NCBI RefSeq assembly: GCF_002093745.1
Contig: NZ_MTSB01000001.1
Span: 310,001-374,000 of the forward strand
Length of the DNA stretch: 64,000 bases
Reading direction: 5' to 3'
Origin: Pseudomonas graminis
GTDB lineage: Bacteria; Pseudomonadota; Gammaproteobacteria; Pseudomonadales; Pseudomonadaceae
Below, one piece after another: positions 22,906 to 30,362 of the stretch (position 1 is its first letter; every line of letters starts with the position of its first letter). The notes beneath the pieces were generated by a model. The model was not told where the DNA came from and searched no databases. It worked only from the letters and a program-made list of their open reading frames with translations. Made by a program: the position numbers and the translations under genes.

Positions 22906-23784
22906 ATGGGCTATCTACTTTTCGTCACACTGATTCAGGCGTTTTCGTTCAGCCTGATCGGTGTCTATCTGGCCGGGCACGTCGACAGTTATTTCGCGGT
23001 GTTGGTCCGCGTGGTGCTGGCCGGTCTGGTATTCATCCCGCTGACCCGCTGGCGTCAGGTCGAACCCCGCTTCATGCGCAGCATGCTGCTGATCGGCGCG
23101 CTGCAATTCGGCGTGACCTATGTCTGCCTGTACCTGAGCTTCAGGGTGCTGACGGTGCCGGAAGTGCTGCTGTTTACCATCCTCACGCCCTTGCACGTGA
23201 CCCTGATCGAAGACGCGCTGAACCGACGCTTCAACCCGTGGGCGCTATTGGCTGCGCTGATAGCGGTGCTGGGCGCGGGCGTGATTCGCTATGACGGTCT
23301 GGATGGCGACTTCCTCGGCGGGTTCCTGCTGCTGCAACTGGCCAACTTCACCTACGCCGCCGGGCAGGTGCTGTACAAGCATCTGGTGGCGCGCCACCCG
23401 AGCGACCTGCCGCATTACCGACGCTTCGGCTACTTCTACCTCGGCGCACTGGCGGTGGTGCTGCCCGCGTTTCTGATGTTCGGCAACCCGCAACACCTGC
23501 CCGAAGCGCCGACCCAATGGGTCGTGCTGCTGTTCCTCGGCCTGTGTTCGACGGCGCTGGGCATGTATTGGTGGAATAAAGGTGCGTGCATGGTCAACGG
23601 CGGCACCCTGGCGGTGATGAATAACCTGCATGTGCCGCTGGGGCTGTTGATCAATCTGCTGATCTGGAACCAGCATGAGGACTTCACCCGCCTGCTGATC
23701 GGCGGCGGGGTAATCGTGGCGTCGGTGTGGATCAGTCGCCTGGGCGTGCGGCGTGTGCCGGAGAGCGCTTCCGGCACACGTTGA
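22906..23784 (+). CDS. DMT-superfamily (EamA) transporter
   Basis: 292 residues with about ten hydrophobic helices in two repeated five-helix EamA halves. It is an inner-membrane permease, probably for a metabolite or amino acid; the substrate is unknown. A strong purine-rich site (GGGGGGCGGGC) precedes the ATG. It reads divergently from psmE and convergently toward the SDR gene, whose stop lies one base away. Confidence 0.85.
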   Translation: MGYLLFVTLIQAFSFSLIGVYLAGHVDSYFAVLVRVVLAGLVFIPLTRWRQVEPRFMRSMLLIGALQFGVTYVCLYLSFRVLTVPEVLLFTILTPLHVTLIEDALNRRFNPWALLAALIAVLGAGVIRYDGLDGDFLGGFLLLQLANFTYAAGQVLYKHLVARHPSDLPHYRRFGYFYLGALAVVLPAFLMFGNPQHLPEAPTQWVVLLFLGLCSTALGMYWWNKGACMVNGGTLAVMNNLHVPLGLLINLLIWNQHEDFTRLLIGGGVIVASVWISRLGVRRVPESASGTR

Positions 23785-23785
23785 G

Positions 23786-24520
23786 TCAGACGTGCTGGCC
23801 GCCGTTGACGTGAATCTCCGCACCGTTCACGTAGGACGCACCAGCCGTACACAGGAAGTAGATCAGCGAAGCGACTTCCTCGGGCTTGCCCAGCCGGTGC
23901 ATCGGCACCAGCCGCTCGACAATCTCTGCGGTGCCGGGTGACAGAATCGACGTATCGATTTCACCCGGCGCAATGGCATTGACCCGTATCCCGTGCGGAC
24001 CGAAATCGAAGGCCATTTCCCGGGTCAGCGCCGACAGCGCTGCCTTGGACGTGGCGTAGGCGACGCCTGCAAACGGGTGGACCTTCGAGCCGGCAATCGA
24101 GGTGACATTGATGATGCTGCCTTTGGCCGCCTTCAACTCGTCAAACAAACCCCGACCCAGCAGCGCGGTGGAGAACAGGTTGACGTTGAACACCTTGATC
24201 CAGGTGCTGTAATCCGACTCCAGCACACCCATGCGCCCGCCGTCCTCGGTCTTCGGTGAAACGCCGGCATTATTGACCAGCGCATCGAGCCGCCCGCCGA
24301 GCTTGTCCTTGATCGCCGCCATGCTCTCGCTGACGCTGCCGATGTCTTCCAGGTCCAGGTGAATGTGGTTGAGCAGGCCTTCTGCCCAAGGGCAGTCAGC
24401 GACCCAGTTCTGCCGGGAGGCGGTAAACACCTCCCAACCCGCGGCATTGAAATGCTTGACCGTGGCGTGACCAATCCCACGGCTCGCGCCAGTCAGCAGC
24501 AGCTTTTTCTTGTTGCCCAT
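23786..24520 (-). CDS. short-chain dehydrogenase/reductase
   Basis: 244 residues. A Rossmann fold with TGASRGIG (residues ~10-17), NNAG around 87-90, catalytic Ser in the STSIAGS-like segment and YATSK (Tyr/Lys) near 155-159 identify a classical SDR. The ending VNGAEIHVNGG resembles FabG-like reductases. The substrate is not predictable. It is convergent with the transporter, with a 1-bp gap between stops. Confidence 0.88.
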   Translation of the reverse strand: MGNKKKLLLTGASRGIGHATVKHFNAAGWEVFTASRQNWVADCPWAEGLLNHIHLDLEDIGSVSESMAAIKDKLGGRLDALVNNAGVSPKTEDGGRMGVLESDYSTWIKVFNVNLFSTALLGRGLFDELKAAKGSIINVTSIAGSKVHPFAGVAYATSKAALSALTREMAFDFGPHGIRVNAIAPGEIDTSILSPGTAEIVERLVPMHRLGKPEEVASLIYFLCTAGASYVNGAEIHVNGGQHV

Positions 24521-24598
24521 GAGTGCGTTCCGGTTTTTAGGGTAGCTGCATCATGTTTTTTGGTGGGAGGGGTGTCAACGGAGTTTACGCGGTACCTG

Positions 24599-25144
24599 TC
24601 AGGCGGCAGTGCGCAGGGTGTTGATGCGCTTCAACACCCTGCGCCATAACGGCCGCTTCGCACGAGGAGCTGCCTCGGCTACCACATTCGGCATGTCCCG
24701 CAAGCGAACCCAGGTCTCGCTGCGCCAGTGCAGCACGCTCAGTGATGTGCCGGGCCATTGCAGCTGGCTCATTCTGGGGTTATCCAGCGTGACGTTCTGT
24801 TGATCATGCAAGGTCGTCAGCACTTCATGCGTCAGCCACTGCCGCAGAGCGCGGTTCTCCGGCACATAATGATGAACCAGCAGCGCCAGCACGCCAGACT
24901 CGCTGATCATCAACTGCCGCTGGCACTCGCCATAAGCTTCCAGCCAGACCTCGCGACGCTGATCCGCATCGAGCTTGAGCGTGGCGCGTTCGTCCAGCGC
25001 CTTGTCCATCAAGCGGGCAAGGTCCGCGAGGCAGAACCACGCCTGAGCTTCAGAAAAAATGGCCCGCAGCGTGCGCCGGTGGCGCAGGAACAGAATGGCT
25101 TCGAAATGGGGCGTAGGTGTCACGCAGGGGGTTGCAGTGAACAT
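24599..25144 (-). CDS. BRO-N domain protein (phage antirepressor-like)
   Basis: 181 residues from the ATG at 25144, which has AGGAG eight bases upstream. The track HFEAILFLRHRRTLRAIFSEAQAWFCLADLARLM and the LTHEVLTTLHDQ segment match the BRO-N domain found in phage antirepressors and baculovirus Bro proteins, normally a DNA-binding module. No separate C-terminal domain is evident. The gene carries a long structured leader (25160-25390). Solitary BRO-N genes with such leaders occur in pseudomonads and may be relics of a phage immunity switch. Confidence 0.75.
   Translation of the reverse strand: MFTATPCVTPTPHFEAILFLRHRRTLRAIFSEAQAWFCLADLARLMDKALDERATLKLDADQRREVWLEAYGECQRQLMISESGVLALLVHHYVPENRALRQWLTHEVLTTLHDQQNVTLDNPRMSQLQWPGTSLSVLHWRSETWVRLRDMPNVVAEAAPRAKRPLWRRVLKRINTLRTAA
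24611..24644. terminator. perfect 14-bp stem-loop in the 3' end of the BRO-N gene
   Basis: GCGCAGGGTGTTGA and its exact complement flank a 6-base loop. The stem lies inside the last codons of the BRO-N coding region. No long T-tract follows on the minus strand, so termination is only one possibility. It could instead stabilise the mRNA. Confidence 0.5.
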
Positions 25145-25159
25145 GGGTGCAGCTCCTGG

Positions 25160-25390
25160 AGATGAGACTGCCACAAGACGTCGCTAAACGAATGGGTGGC
25201 AGCTGTGCGAAGGTTAGCGAACCGGTATCCAGGAAACCGGCAGACCCGAAGGTCTCTGACGCACAGCCGCCATAGCACGTACTTCAAGTTTACCTTGATG
25301 CAGTGTGTGGGGCGCTGACACGCCTGGATAGAACGGATCGCTAAATCCGGCCGCTGATTTGGCAGCGAACGGCGGGGAGGTTAGCGTGGT
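25160..25390 (-). ncRNA. structured leader upstream of the BRO-N gene, C4-antisense-like candidate
   Basis: The transcript strand contains several short helices. TGCCAC/GTGGCA (25169-25174 with 25196-25201) encloses the region near the ribosome site. There is a UUCG-capped stem AGACC/GGTCT (25242-25255), a CCGGT/ACCGG stem (25222-25240) and an AAATC/GATTT stem (25343-25360). The heptamer TCGCTAA (+ strand 25181-25187 and 25338-25344) and its complement TTAGCGA (25214-25220, with TTAGCG again at 25381) allow alternative pairings. Phage P1-type C4 RNAs regulate antirepressor genes by this kind of complementarity to the leader. The family assignment is my inference and no covariance search was possible. 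Confidence 0.45.
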
Positions 25391-25606
25391 GGGGGTGGGG
25401 TGACAAGGGTGTGGACGTGGGTTTGGGGCGTAGGAAATGGCGTTTTTTTGGGGAGGGTAAGGTGCATGAGGTTTTGCGTTGTGGTCAGATGCTGCGCTGC
25501 CGGTTGATGTTTATCATCGGGAACGTACTTATCTGCATGGAGTAGATGGGGTCAGGCCACTCAGTAATCTGCCCGTCAACCTCGACAACCCCACACAGGA
25601 GGCGAC

Positions 25607-26182
25607 ATGTTCGACAAAGGCATCTGGCTGAACCAACCTCGGCACTGCAGCTTGAAGGACGAGCGTCTGACAGTCATCACAGACCCGCAAACCGATTTCT
25701 GGCAACAGACGCACTACGGCTTTTGCCGCGACACGGGGCATTTTCTGAGTGTTTCGGTGACGGGCGATTTCACCGCGCAAGTGCATGTGCAGGGTGATTT
25801 CAAGACGCTTTACGATCAGGCGGGCTTGATGGTCCGCATTGACGAGCGCAACTGGGTCAAAACCGGTGTTGAAGTCAGCGACGGCGCCCTGATGCTGGGC
25901 AGCGTTCTGACCTGCGGACAATCCGATTGGGCCACAGGTGCGTTTGATGATTCATCATCCGGCCTCTGGCTGCGAGTCACCGTCGCCAAGGGCGTGCTGC
26001 GTATTCAGCACTCCAGCGACGGACTGCGCTGGCCGCTGCTGCGCCTGGCGTCATTTCCCGCGAGTGAGGTTTATGCAGTAGGCCCAATGTGCTGCAGCCC
26101 GGAGCGAGGAGGGCTGGAGGTGGTGTTTTCCCATTTTGAAGTCATGCCTGCGCTGGGCAAGGATTTGCATGACCTGACGTAA
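25607..26182 (+). CDS. DUF1349 family protein (concanavalin-like fold)
   Basis: 191 residues starting MFDKGIWLNQP after the ribosome site AGGAGG. It matches the DUF1349/YesU-type family, a beta-sandwich lectin-like fold: DFWQQTHYGF, DQAGLMVRIDERNWVKTGVE and the final VFSHFEV segment are characteristic. It has no signal peptide, so it is cytoplasmic. Function is unknown; carbohydrate binding is suggested by the fold only. Confidence 0.82.
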   Translation: MFDKGIWLNQPRHCSLKDERLTVITDPQTDFWQQTHYGFCRDTGHFLSVSVTGDFTAQVHVQGDFKTLYDQAGLMVRIDERNWVKTGVEVSDGALMLGSVLTCGQSDWATGAFDDSSSGLWLRVTVAKGVLRIQHSSDGLRWPLLRLASFPASEVYAVGPMCCSPERGGLEVVFSHFEVMPALGKDLHDLT

Positions 26183-26186
26183 ATTG

Positions 26187-26223
26187 CCCTTCAACTGGCA
26201 TCTGCAAGCCAGTTGAAGGGTTT
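26187..26223. terminator. bidirectional rho-independent terminator
   Basis: A perfect 13-bp stem CCCTTCAACTGGC / GCCAGTTGAAGGG with an 8-base loop, flanked by T-rich bases on the right and AAATT on the left. It lies between the convergent DUF1349 and DUF3757-like genes and can serve both. Confidence 0.85.
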
Positions 26224-26239
26224 CACACATCAGATCGGG

Positions 26240-26677
26240 TTACTTGTTGAGGGTGAAGGTGCAGTTTTCGGGCGATGTTTTCTCACACACGTTGTAGGTC
26301 AGACCCAGCGGTCCTTCTTCTTGTTGCCAGGCACTGCCTTCAGTTTTTACCGTGACAGGTTTGCCGCTGGTTGCAATAAAACGCATGTCGATGGTGTCAG
26401 TGCCGCCCAAATTATAGGTGCAGTACTGAATTCGCTGTGGGCCGGTTTTACTTTCCTGAGTGGCCAGTGCCATATCAAACGACTGCACTGTGGCGTCTTT
26501 TGTCACAGCACCTTGAAGGATGCCAGTCCACTCGCCGTCCGTTCCGTTCGCACGGTAGACGCCCGTAGATACCTTCTGGATTTTTTCAATGGACGGGCAG
26601 TTCTCCATGGCTTGAGAGGCCATAGACATTCCCAGCATGGAAGTAGCAATTGCGGCGCTGATGAATACTTTTTTCAT
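26240..26677 (-). CDS. small secreted protein (DUF3757-like)
   Basis: 145 residues with a signal peptide (cleavage after ASQA, about residue 23), then a mature domain with four cysteines arranged as ENCPSIE..., QYCTYN..., NVCEKTSPENCTF. The cysteine pattern and the ending resemble DUF3757 proteins of pseudomonads. Its role is unknown; it probably acts in the periplasm or outside the cell. It is the last conserved gene before the accessory island. Confidence 0.7.
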   Translation of the reverse strand: MKKVFISAAIATSMLGMSMASQAMENCPSIEKIQKVSTGVYRANGTDGEWTGILQGAVTKDATVQSFDMALATQESKTGPQRIQYCTYNLGGTDTIDMRFIATSGKPVTVKTEGSAWQQEEGPLGLTYNVCEKTSPENCTFTLNK

Positions 26678-27206
26678 GATAATCCTTTATGTATGATTTC
26701 AACACTCATGCGTTTGGCAATAGTGAGTGCTGCTTATGCTGTAGATGACTTGAAGGTCACATTTCGCACGAGTGGCGGTGGTATAAGAAAGTGAAAGCAT
26801 CTTAGCCATGACCTGCTTTGCTTCAAACGAGACAAGAACGAATGTTAGGCATTCAGTTTTACGCTGTCTGCGTCTTGATGCCGTGACCGGTTGTAGGAAA
26901 TGGCACTATTTTCTGTGCGCATGTATAGGCGTGAAAATCTGCCAAAGTTAGCCATCTATTGAAGAGTGCTATGGCAGGAGAGGCCTGCGGGGCAGGCCGG
27001 GGTGATGTCGGTATGGCGCTTCAGGTACACCAACGTGTAAGCGAGGAATGTGCTTCTTAGAGCGTCACCGATCTATCGACTTCGTCGGAACATAAAGATA
27101 TTTAATCCTTCACTCCAATTTCTCGGGCACCTCTAGATTTGACGATCTTCACCTGTAAAAGGCGCTTTTACACGATGACTGGGTTCATGGAAAATCACCT
27201 AGGATC
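26678..27206. other. gene-free left edge of the accessory island
   Basis: About 530 bp with no supportable gene. The first part is the promoter region of the secreted protein. From about 26,820 the base composition falls and no frame shows family similarity. Confidence 0.4.
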
Positions 27207-27298
27207 TGACCACCCAATTCCATAGCTGTTGACCAGTTGATTGCATTCGCACTGACCACTTAATTGCATTCGACCTGACCAGTTATCCTGCTCATTAC
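27207..27298 (+). repeat. left array of 23-bp repeats (four units)
   Basis: TGACCA begins at 27207, 27230, 27253 and 27276, an exact 23-bp spacing. Units share the pattern TGACCANNNAATTGCATTCG; the fourth is conserved only in its first part. They face into the island. The same motif in reverse complement forms the right array. Confidence 0.8.
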
Positions 27299-27470
27299 GC
27301 TTAGCGTACTGAATCCCAAATCGCGTTTAGCGAGTATCAATTTGAACATCAGATATTCGCTCGCGTGCTGAGGCGCATGCTAACCCGTGTCCTGCCTCTG
27401 TTAGACCGCTACTTGGAGCGTAAGGAAAGCCCGGGGGCACTCTCGAAAAGGGTCAATCAAAGATCGATAG
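27293..27470 (+). pseudogene. decayed coding remnant, copy 1 (unidentified family)
   Basis: One frame reads HYA-stop-RTESQIAFSEYQFEHQIFA, then an open stretch to the IS3 insertion point. Across the IS (counting the 3-bp target duplication once) the frame stays open to a TGA near 28,828. A related segment at 29152 has about 57 of the first 70 bases identical and reads HYAWRTEFRIAFSEHPFEHQAFA. I do not recognise the family. It may be part of the lost transposition genes of the island. Confidence 0.4.
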
Positions 27471-27531
27471 TGACCTTGCCCCTGAAAAACGTATCCCTTG
27501 CCAGGTGCCTCAATAGCCGCAAGGATACGAC

Positions 27532-27831
27532 ATGACTAAGTCCAAGACAGATCGCGTTAAATACACCCTCGAGTTCAAGCTTGAGGCCGTGCGACTGGTT
27601 GATACCGGCCTGACGCTTGCTGCCGCTGCCCGCTCTCTGGGTATGTCCGACCAGACCCTGTTCAACTGGGTCAAGGCGCATCGTCAAGGCAGGCTCACTG
27701 GGGCTGACATCAAGCCTGTTACCCCCGAGCAGATGGAGATAAGCCGTCTGCGAGCTGAGCTGACGCGGGTCAAGATGGAGCGCGACATTCTGGAAAAGGC
27801 GACGGCGTACTTCGCAAAAGCATCCAGCTGA
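27532..27831 (+). CDS. IS3-family transposase OrfA
   Basis: 99 residues with an N-terminal helix-turn-helix (YTLEFKLEAVRLV...AAAARSLGMSDQTLFNWVKAH) and a C-terminal leucine zipper-like helix (ISRLRAELTRVKMERDILEKAT). This is the DNA-binding half of IS3 transposases. An AAAAG slippery stretch at about 27816-27820 just before the stop would allow -1 frameshifting into orfB. The reading frame is intact. Confidence 0.93.
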   Translation: MTKSKTDRVKYTLEFKLEAVRLVDTGLTLAAAARSLGMSDQTLFNWVKAHRQGRLTGADIKPVTPEQMEISRLRAELTRVKMERDILEKATAYFAKASS

Positions 27832-28709
27832 AGTACGCATTCATCTTTGATCATCGGCGTCTCTGGCCTATTGGCGTGTAATGCCGGGTGCTGGGTGTCA
27901 GTGCTACCGACTTTCACGGCCACCAAGTCCGCTGTGCAGCCAATTGTCCTCGACGAGGAGTCAGCGACACGGCATTGCTCGTGCATATCCGCGTCGCTCA
28001 TGCCCGCAGCCGTGGCAGCTACGGCTGGCCTCGGATCTGGCAGTGTTTGTTGGCCGACGGTGTTCGTGTCGGCAAGGAACGAGTGCAGAAACTGATGCAG
28101 CTCCACGGTATTTACGGCAAGGGCAAACGACGTTTCAGGGTCACTACGGATAGTGCCCATGATTTGCCTATTTCACCCAACCTGCTGGATCGTCAGTTCG
28201 CCGTGACAGAGCCTGACAAGGCTTGGGTGGGCGACATCACCTACATCCCGACCGATGAGGGCTGGCTCTTTTTGGCCGTCGTTATCGACCTGTTCAGCCG
28301 TCAGATTGTGGGTTGGTCGATGGATGAACGGATGAAAAGCAGTTTGGTGATCAATGCGTTACGCATGGCCTGGTTCAAGCGCCATCCGCAGAAGGACTCA
28401 GGGTTGTTGTTTCACAGTGATCGCGGAAGTCAGTACGCCAGCTTCGACTTCCGAAATACCCTCTTGGCTTACGGGATCGCCAGTTCCATGAGCCGACGTG
28501 GCAACTGCTGGGATAACGCGTGCAGCGAGACTGTGTTTGGCTCATTGAAAGTGGAGCGCCTGCATGGCCTGAAATTCAAAACCCGGCGCGCCGCCAAGGA
28601 CGAGGTCATGAACTGGCTGCTGTGGTACAACCAAGAGCGCCTGCACTCGACGCTTCATTACGTAAGTCCGATGCATTACGAGCAGAGCTGGCAAATGCAA
28701 CAACCTTAG
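27828..28709 (+). pseudogene. IS3-family transposase OrfB, interrupted by an early stop
   Basis: The -1 frame overlapping orfA reads LKYAFIFDHRRLWPIGV, then TAA at 27879-27881, then CRVLGVSATDFHGHQ and on to 28709. Relatives often have Gln (or Met) at this site, so a single C-to-T change (CAA to TAA) could explain it. The rve integrase core is intact downstream: DDE residues in WVGDITYIP, HSDRGSQY and NACSETVFGSLKVE. A GTG at 27888 could in principle restart translation of the catalytic part without the OrfA fusion. Confidence 0.88.
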
Positions 28710-28867
28710 ATACTCAACCCCGACGCCGGGTTAAGGGATACGTTTCTCGGGGGCAAGGTCATAGCCACGAACATTTGGGCGTGCGAGACCTCCCCAGTGG
28801 CCTGGTCAGTGAGCCACGGCTTCTCTTGATGCGTGTAGCTGCAATCTCGAATCAACTCTTCGAATGA

Positions 28868-29014
28868 CTAGGTTCTGTACGAAAAGCCGGTGAGCGAAGG
28901 TCAGGCAAGGCAAAAACAGGCGAGGGAGCGGAGTCTGTGTGTTGTAAATGAGCATTCTGAGCCTGTTTTTAACGCAGCATCACCGAGCGCAGCCACTTTT
29001 CGTACAGAGCCTAG
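28868..29014 (+). mobile_element. MITE, copy 1 (IS5-type ends, CTAG target duplication)
   Basis: A non-coding element of about 140 bp with terminal inverted repeats of the form G(T/C)TCTGTACGAAAAG, flanked by CTAG at both ends (28868-28871 and 29011-29014). The YTAR target is that of IS5-group elements. A second copy in the opposite orientation lies at 63561-63706, closely similar throughout, so this is a mobile family moved in trans. Confidence 0.88.
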
Positions 29015-30362
29015 CCATCTAGCGCGTTAAATTGCGATTCCTTGCTCGCCGCTCCGGAGCGCCGCCCAAACGACTACCCCCCCCCCCGCCAGGCTCAAAG
29101 CTTCCTTCACAAACGCAAGCACGACGGGGACCTGATTCAATTCTATCCGGCCATTACGCTTGGCGTACTGAATTCAGAATCGCGTTCAGCGAGCATCCAT
29201 TCGAACACCAAGCCTTCGCTCACTTTACTGACGTAAGTTCGGGCTACTTCTCAAGCGGGCAACTGAATCCTCGTGCCGTGAGCACGCTACAAGCGCTAGA
29301 TATAGACACTACATATCTCTACAGCAAAGGCTCAGAGGTTTTTCATTCGGCGCTTCTACCGATAGGGTTGCTCCCTCACTTGGCCTTATGGATGACCAAC
29401 ACTGACTACATACACGCATCGGCATATCTCAACCTGATGGTTTATCAAACACCTCAACGACGTGGCAAATGTTTGCCATGGAAGCATAGAGTGAAAGTAA
29501 TGGGCAGTTGATGCATGGCGCCATGGGACTCGACGACCAGCACGCCATGAGGCCTCAGTTCGAGTTAAGAACCGATATTAATGAAATCCCCGCTGATCTG
29601 ATCAAAAAGTTTGAATAGGCTACATCTCTTAGGATATGGGGAAGGACGTGCATTCTTGGAGGTAAATCGGAGCGTTTTTTATCCGCTCACGTTGTTAAAA
29701 CATCGGGATCACCACATCGCTTTAACTCGAGTTGAAGAAGACGAGCGCAATGGAATTGATTCCAACGTGACCTGTGTACGTGCATTAATCATCGAATCAC
29801 CTCGCTGTTACGTAATTAGAGACGCGTCTGCTGACATAGATAGAATCGAGCTTGACCCGAATTGCCACCAGCACAGCGATGTACTACCTGGTGAGCCGTA
29901 GGCCGGATCCAGTTACATAACTGTGTATTGACAGATAGGGGCTTGTGACTCGCAATCTAACACTTTGTGCGCTAGCCCCAGCGTCAATCAATAGAATTTT
30001 CCCTCAACTTGATGATTCGGCGAATTACTGGTTTCTTAGCCATTTGGTATCGTGTATGTATCATATAGCGCTGCTGGCGCCTTAAGTTTATCTCTCGCGT
30101 AATTCCGAGTCGACGATAGTTAATAAAATAACAAAATTTGGCATGATGGTGGCAATGTGATATCTTTGTCATTGTGGTGTTAGTCATACGCTCAAAAGGA
30201 ATTTGATTATGCTCATTAATGAAGTTTTTCGCTGTTGGTCCACCCACCCTTCTAAAAGCTCAGCACCCACATAATCGGCATGTAGAAGTGTGCAAAACAA
30301 TATGCAAGATCCTATAACTTGATACGTTTTTTTGGGATTGTAATAGTTAACAAGGAAAAAGC
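29015..30362. pseudogene. gene-poor stretch with a second decayed coding remnant
   Basis: About 1.35 kb without a supportable intact gene. At 29134-29511 an open frame reads GHYAWRTEFRIAFSEHPFEHQAFA and continues through GYFSSGQLNPRAVSTLQALD to a stop at 29511; its start matches the remnant at 27293. There is a run of ten or more C at about 29,080. A weak 75-bp direct similarity links 29035-29110 (CCTTGCTCG..CTC..GAGC) to 36206-36280 on the other side of the operon. The final ~350 bp are AT-rich and should contain the promoter of the helicase/PLD operon. Confidence 0.4.

Larger units (their letters stand above)
27471..28761 (+). mobile_element. IS3-family insertion sequence, 1291 bp
   Basis: 29-bp terminal inverted repeats start TGACCTTGCCCC at 27471-27499 and end at 28733-28761, differing at two positions. 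A 3-bp direct repeat TAG flanks both ends, the usual IS3 target duplication. Inside are orfA and orfB in overlapping frames with an A-AAA-G slippery site, but orfB carries an in-frame TAA. The copy is structurally complete yet probably cannot make its own OrfAB transposase. Confidence 0.92.

Noticed and set aside
27207..27298. 23-bp periodic repeats considered as a CRISPR remnant
   Set aside because: There is no repeat/spacer alternation: the whole 23-bp unit is a related sequence, the units are not separated by unique spacers, and no cas genes are present.
29611..29901. 96-codon frame in the gene-poor stretch before the Mokosh operon
   Set aside because: No recognised domain and no ribosome site. 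It may be part of decayed debris, so it is not listed as a gene.
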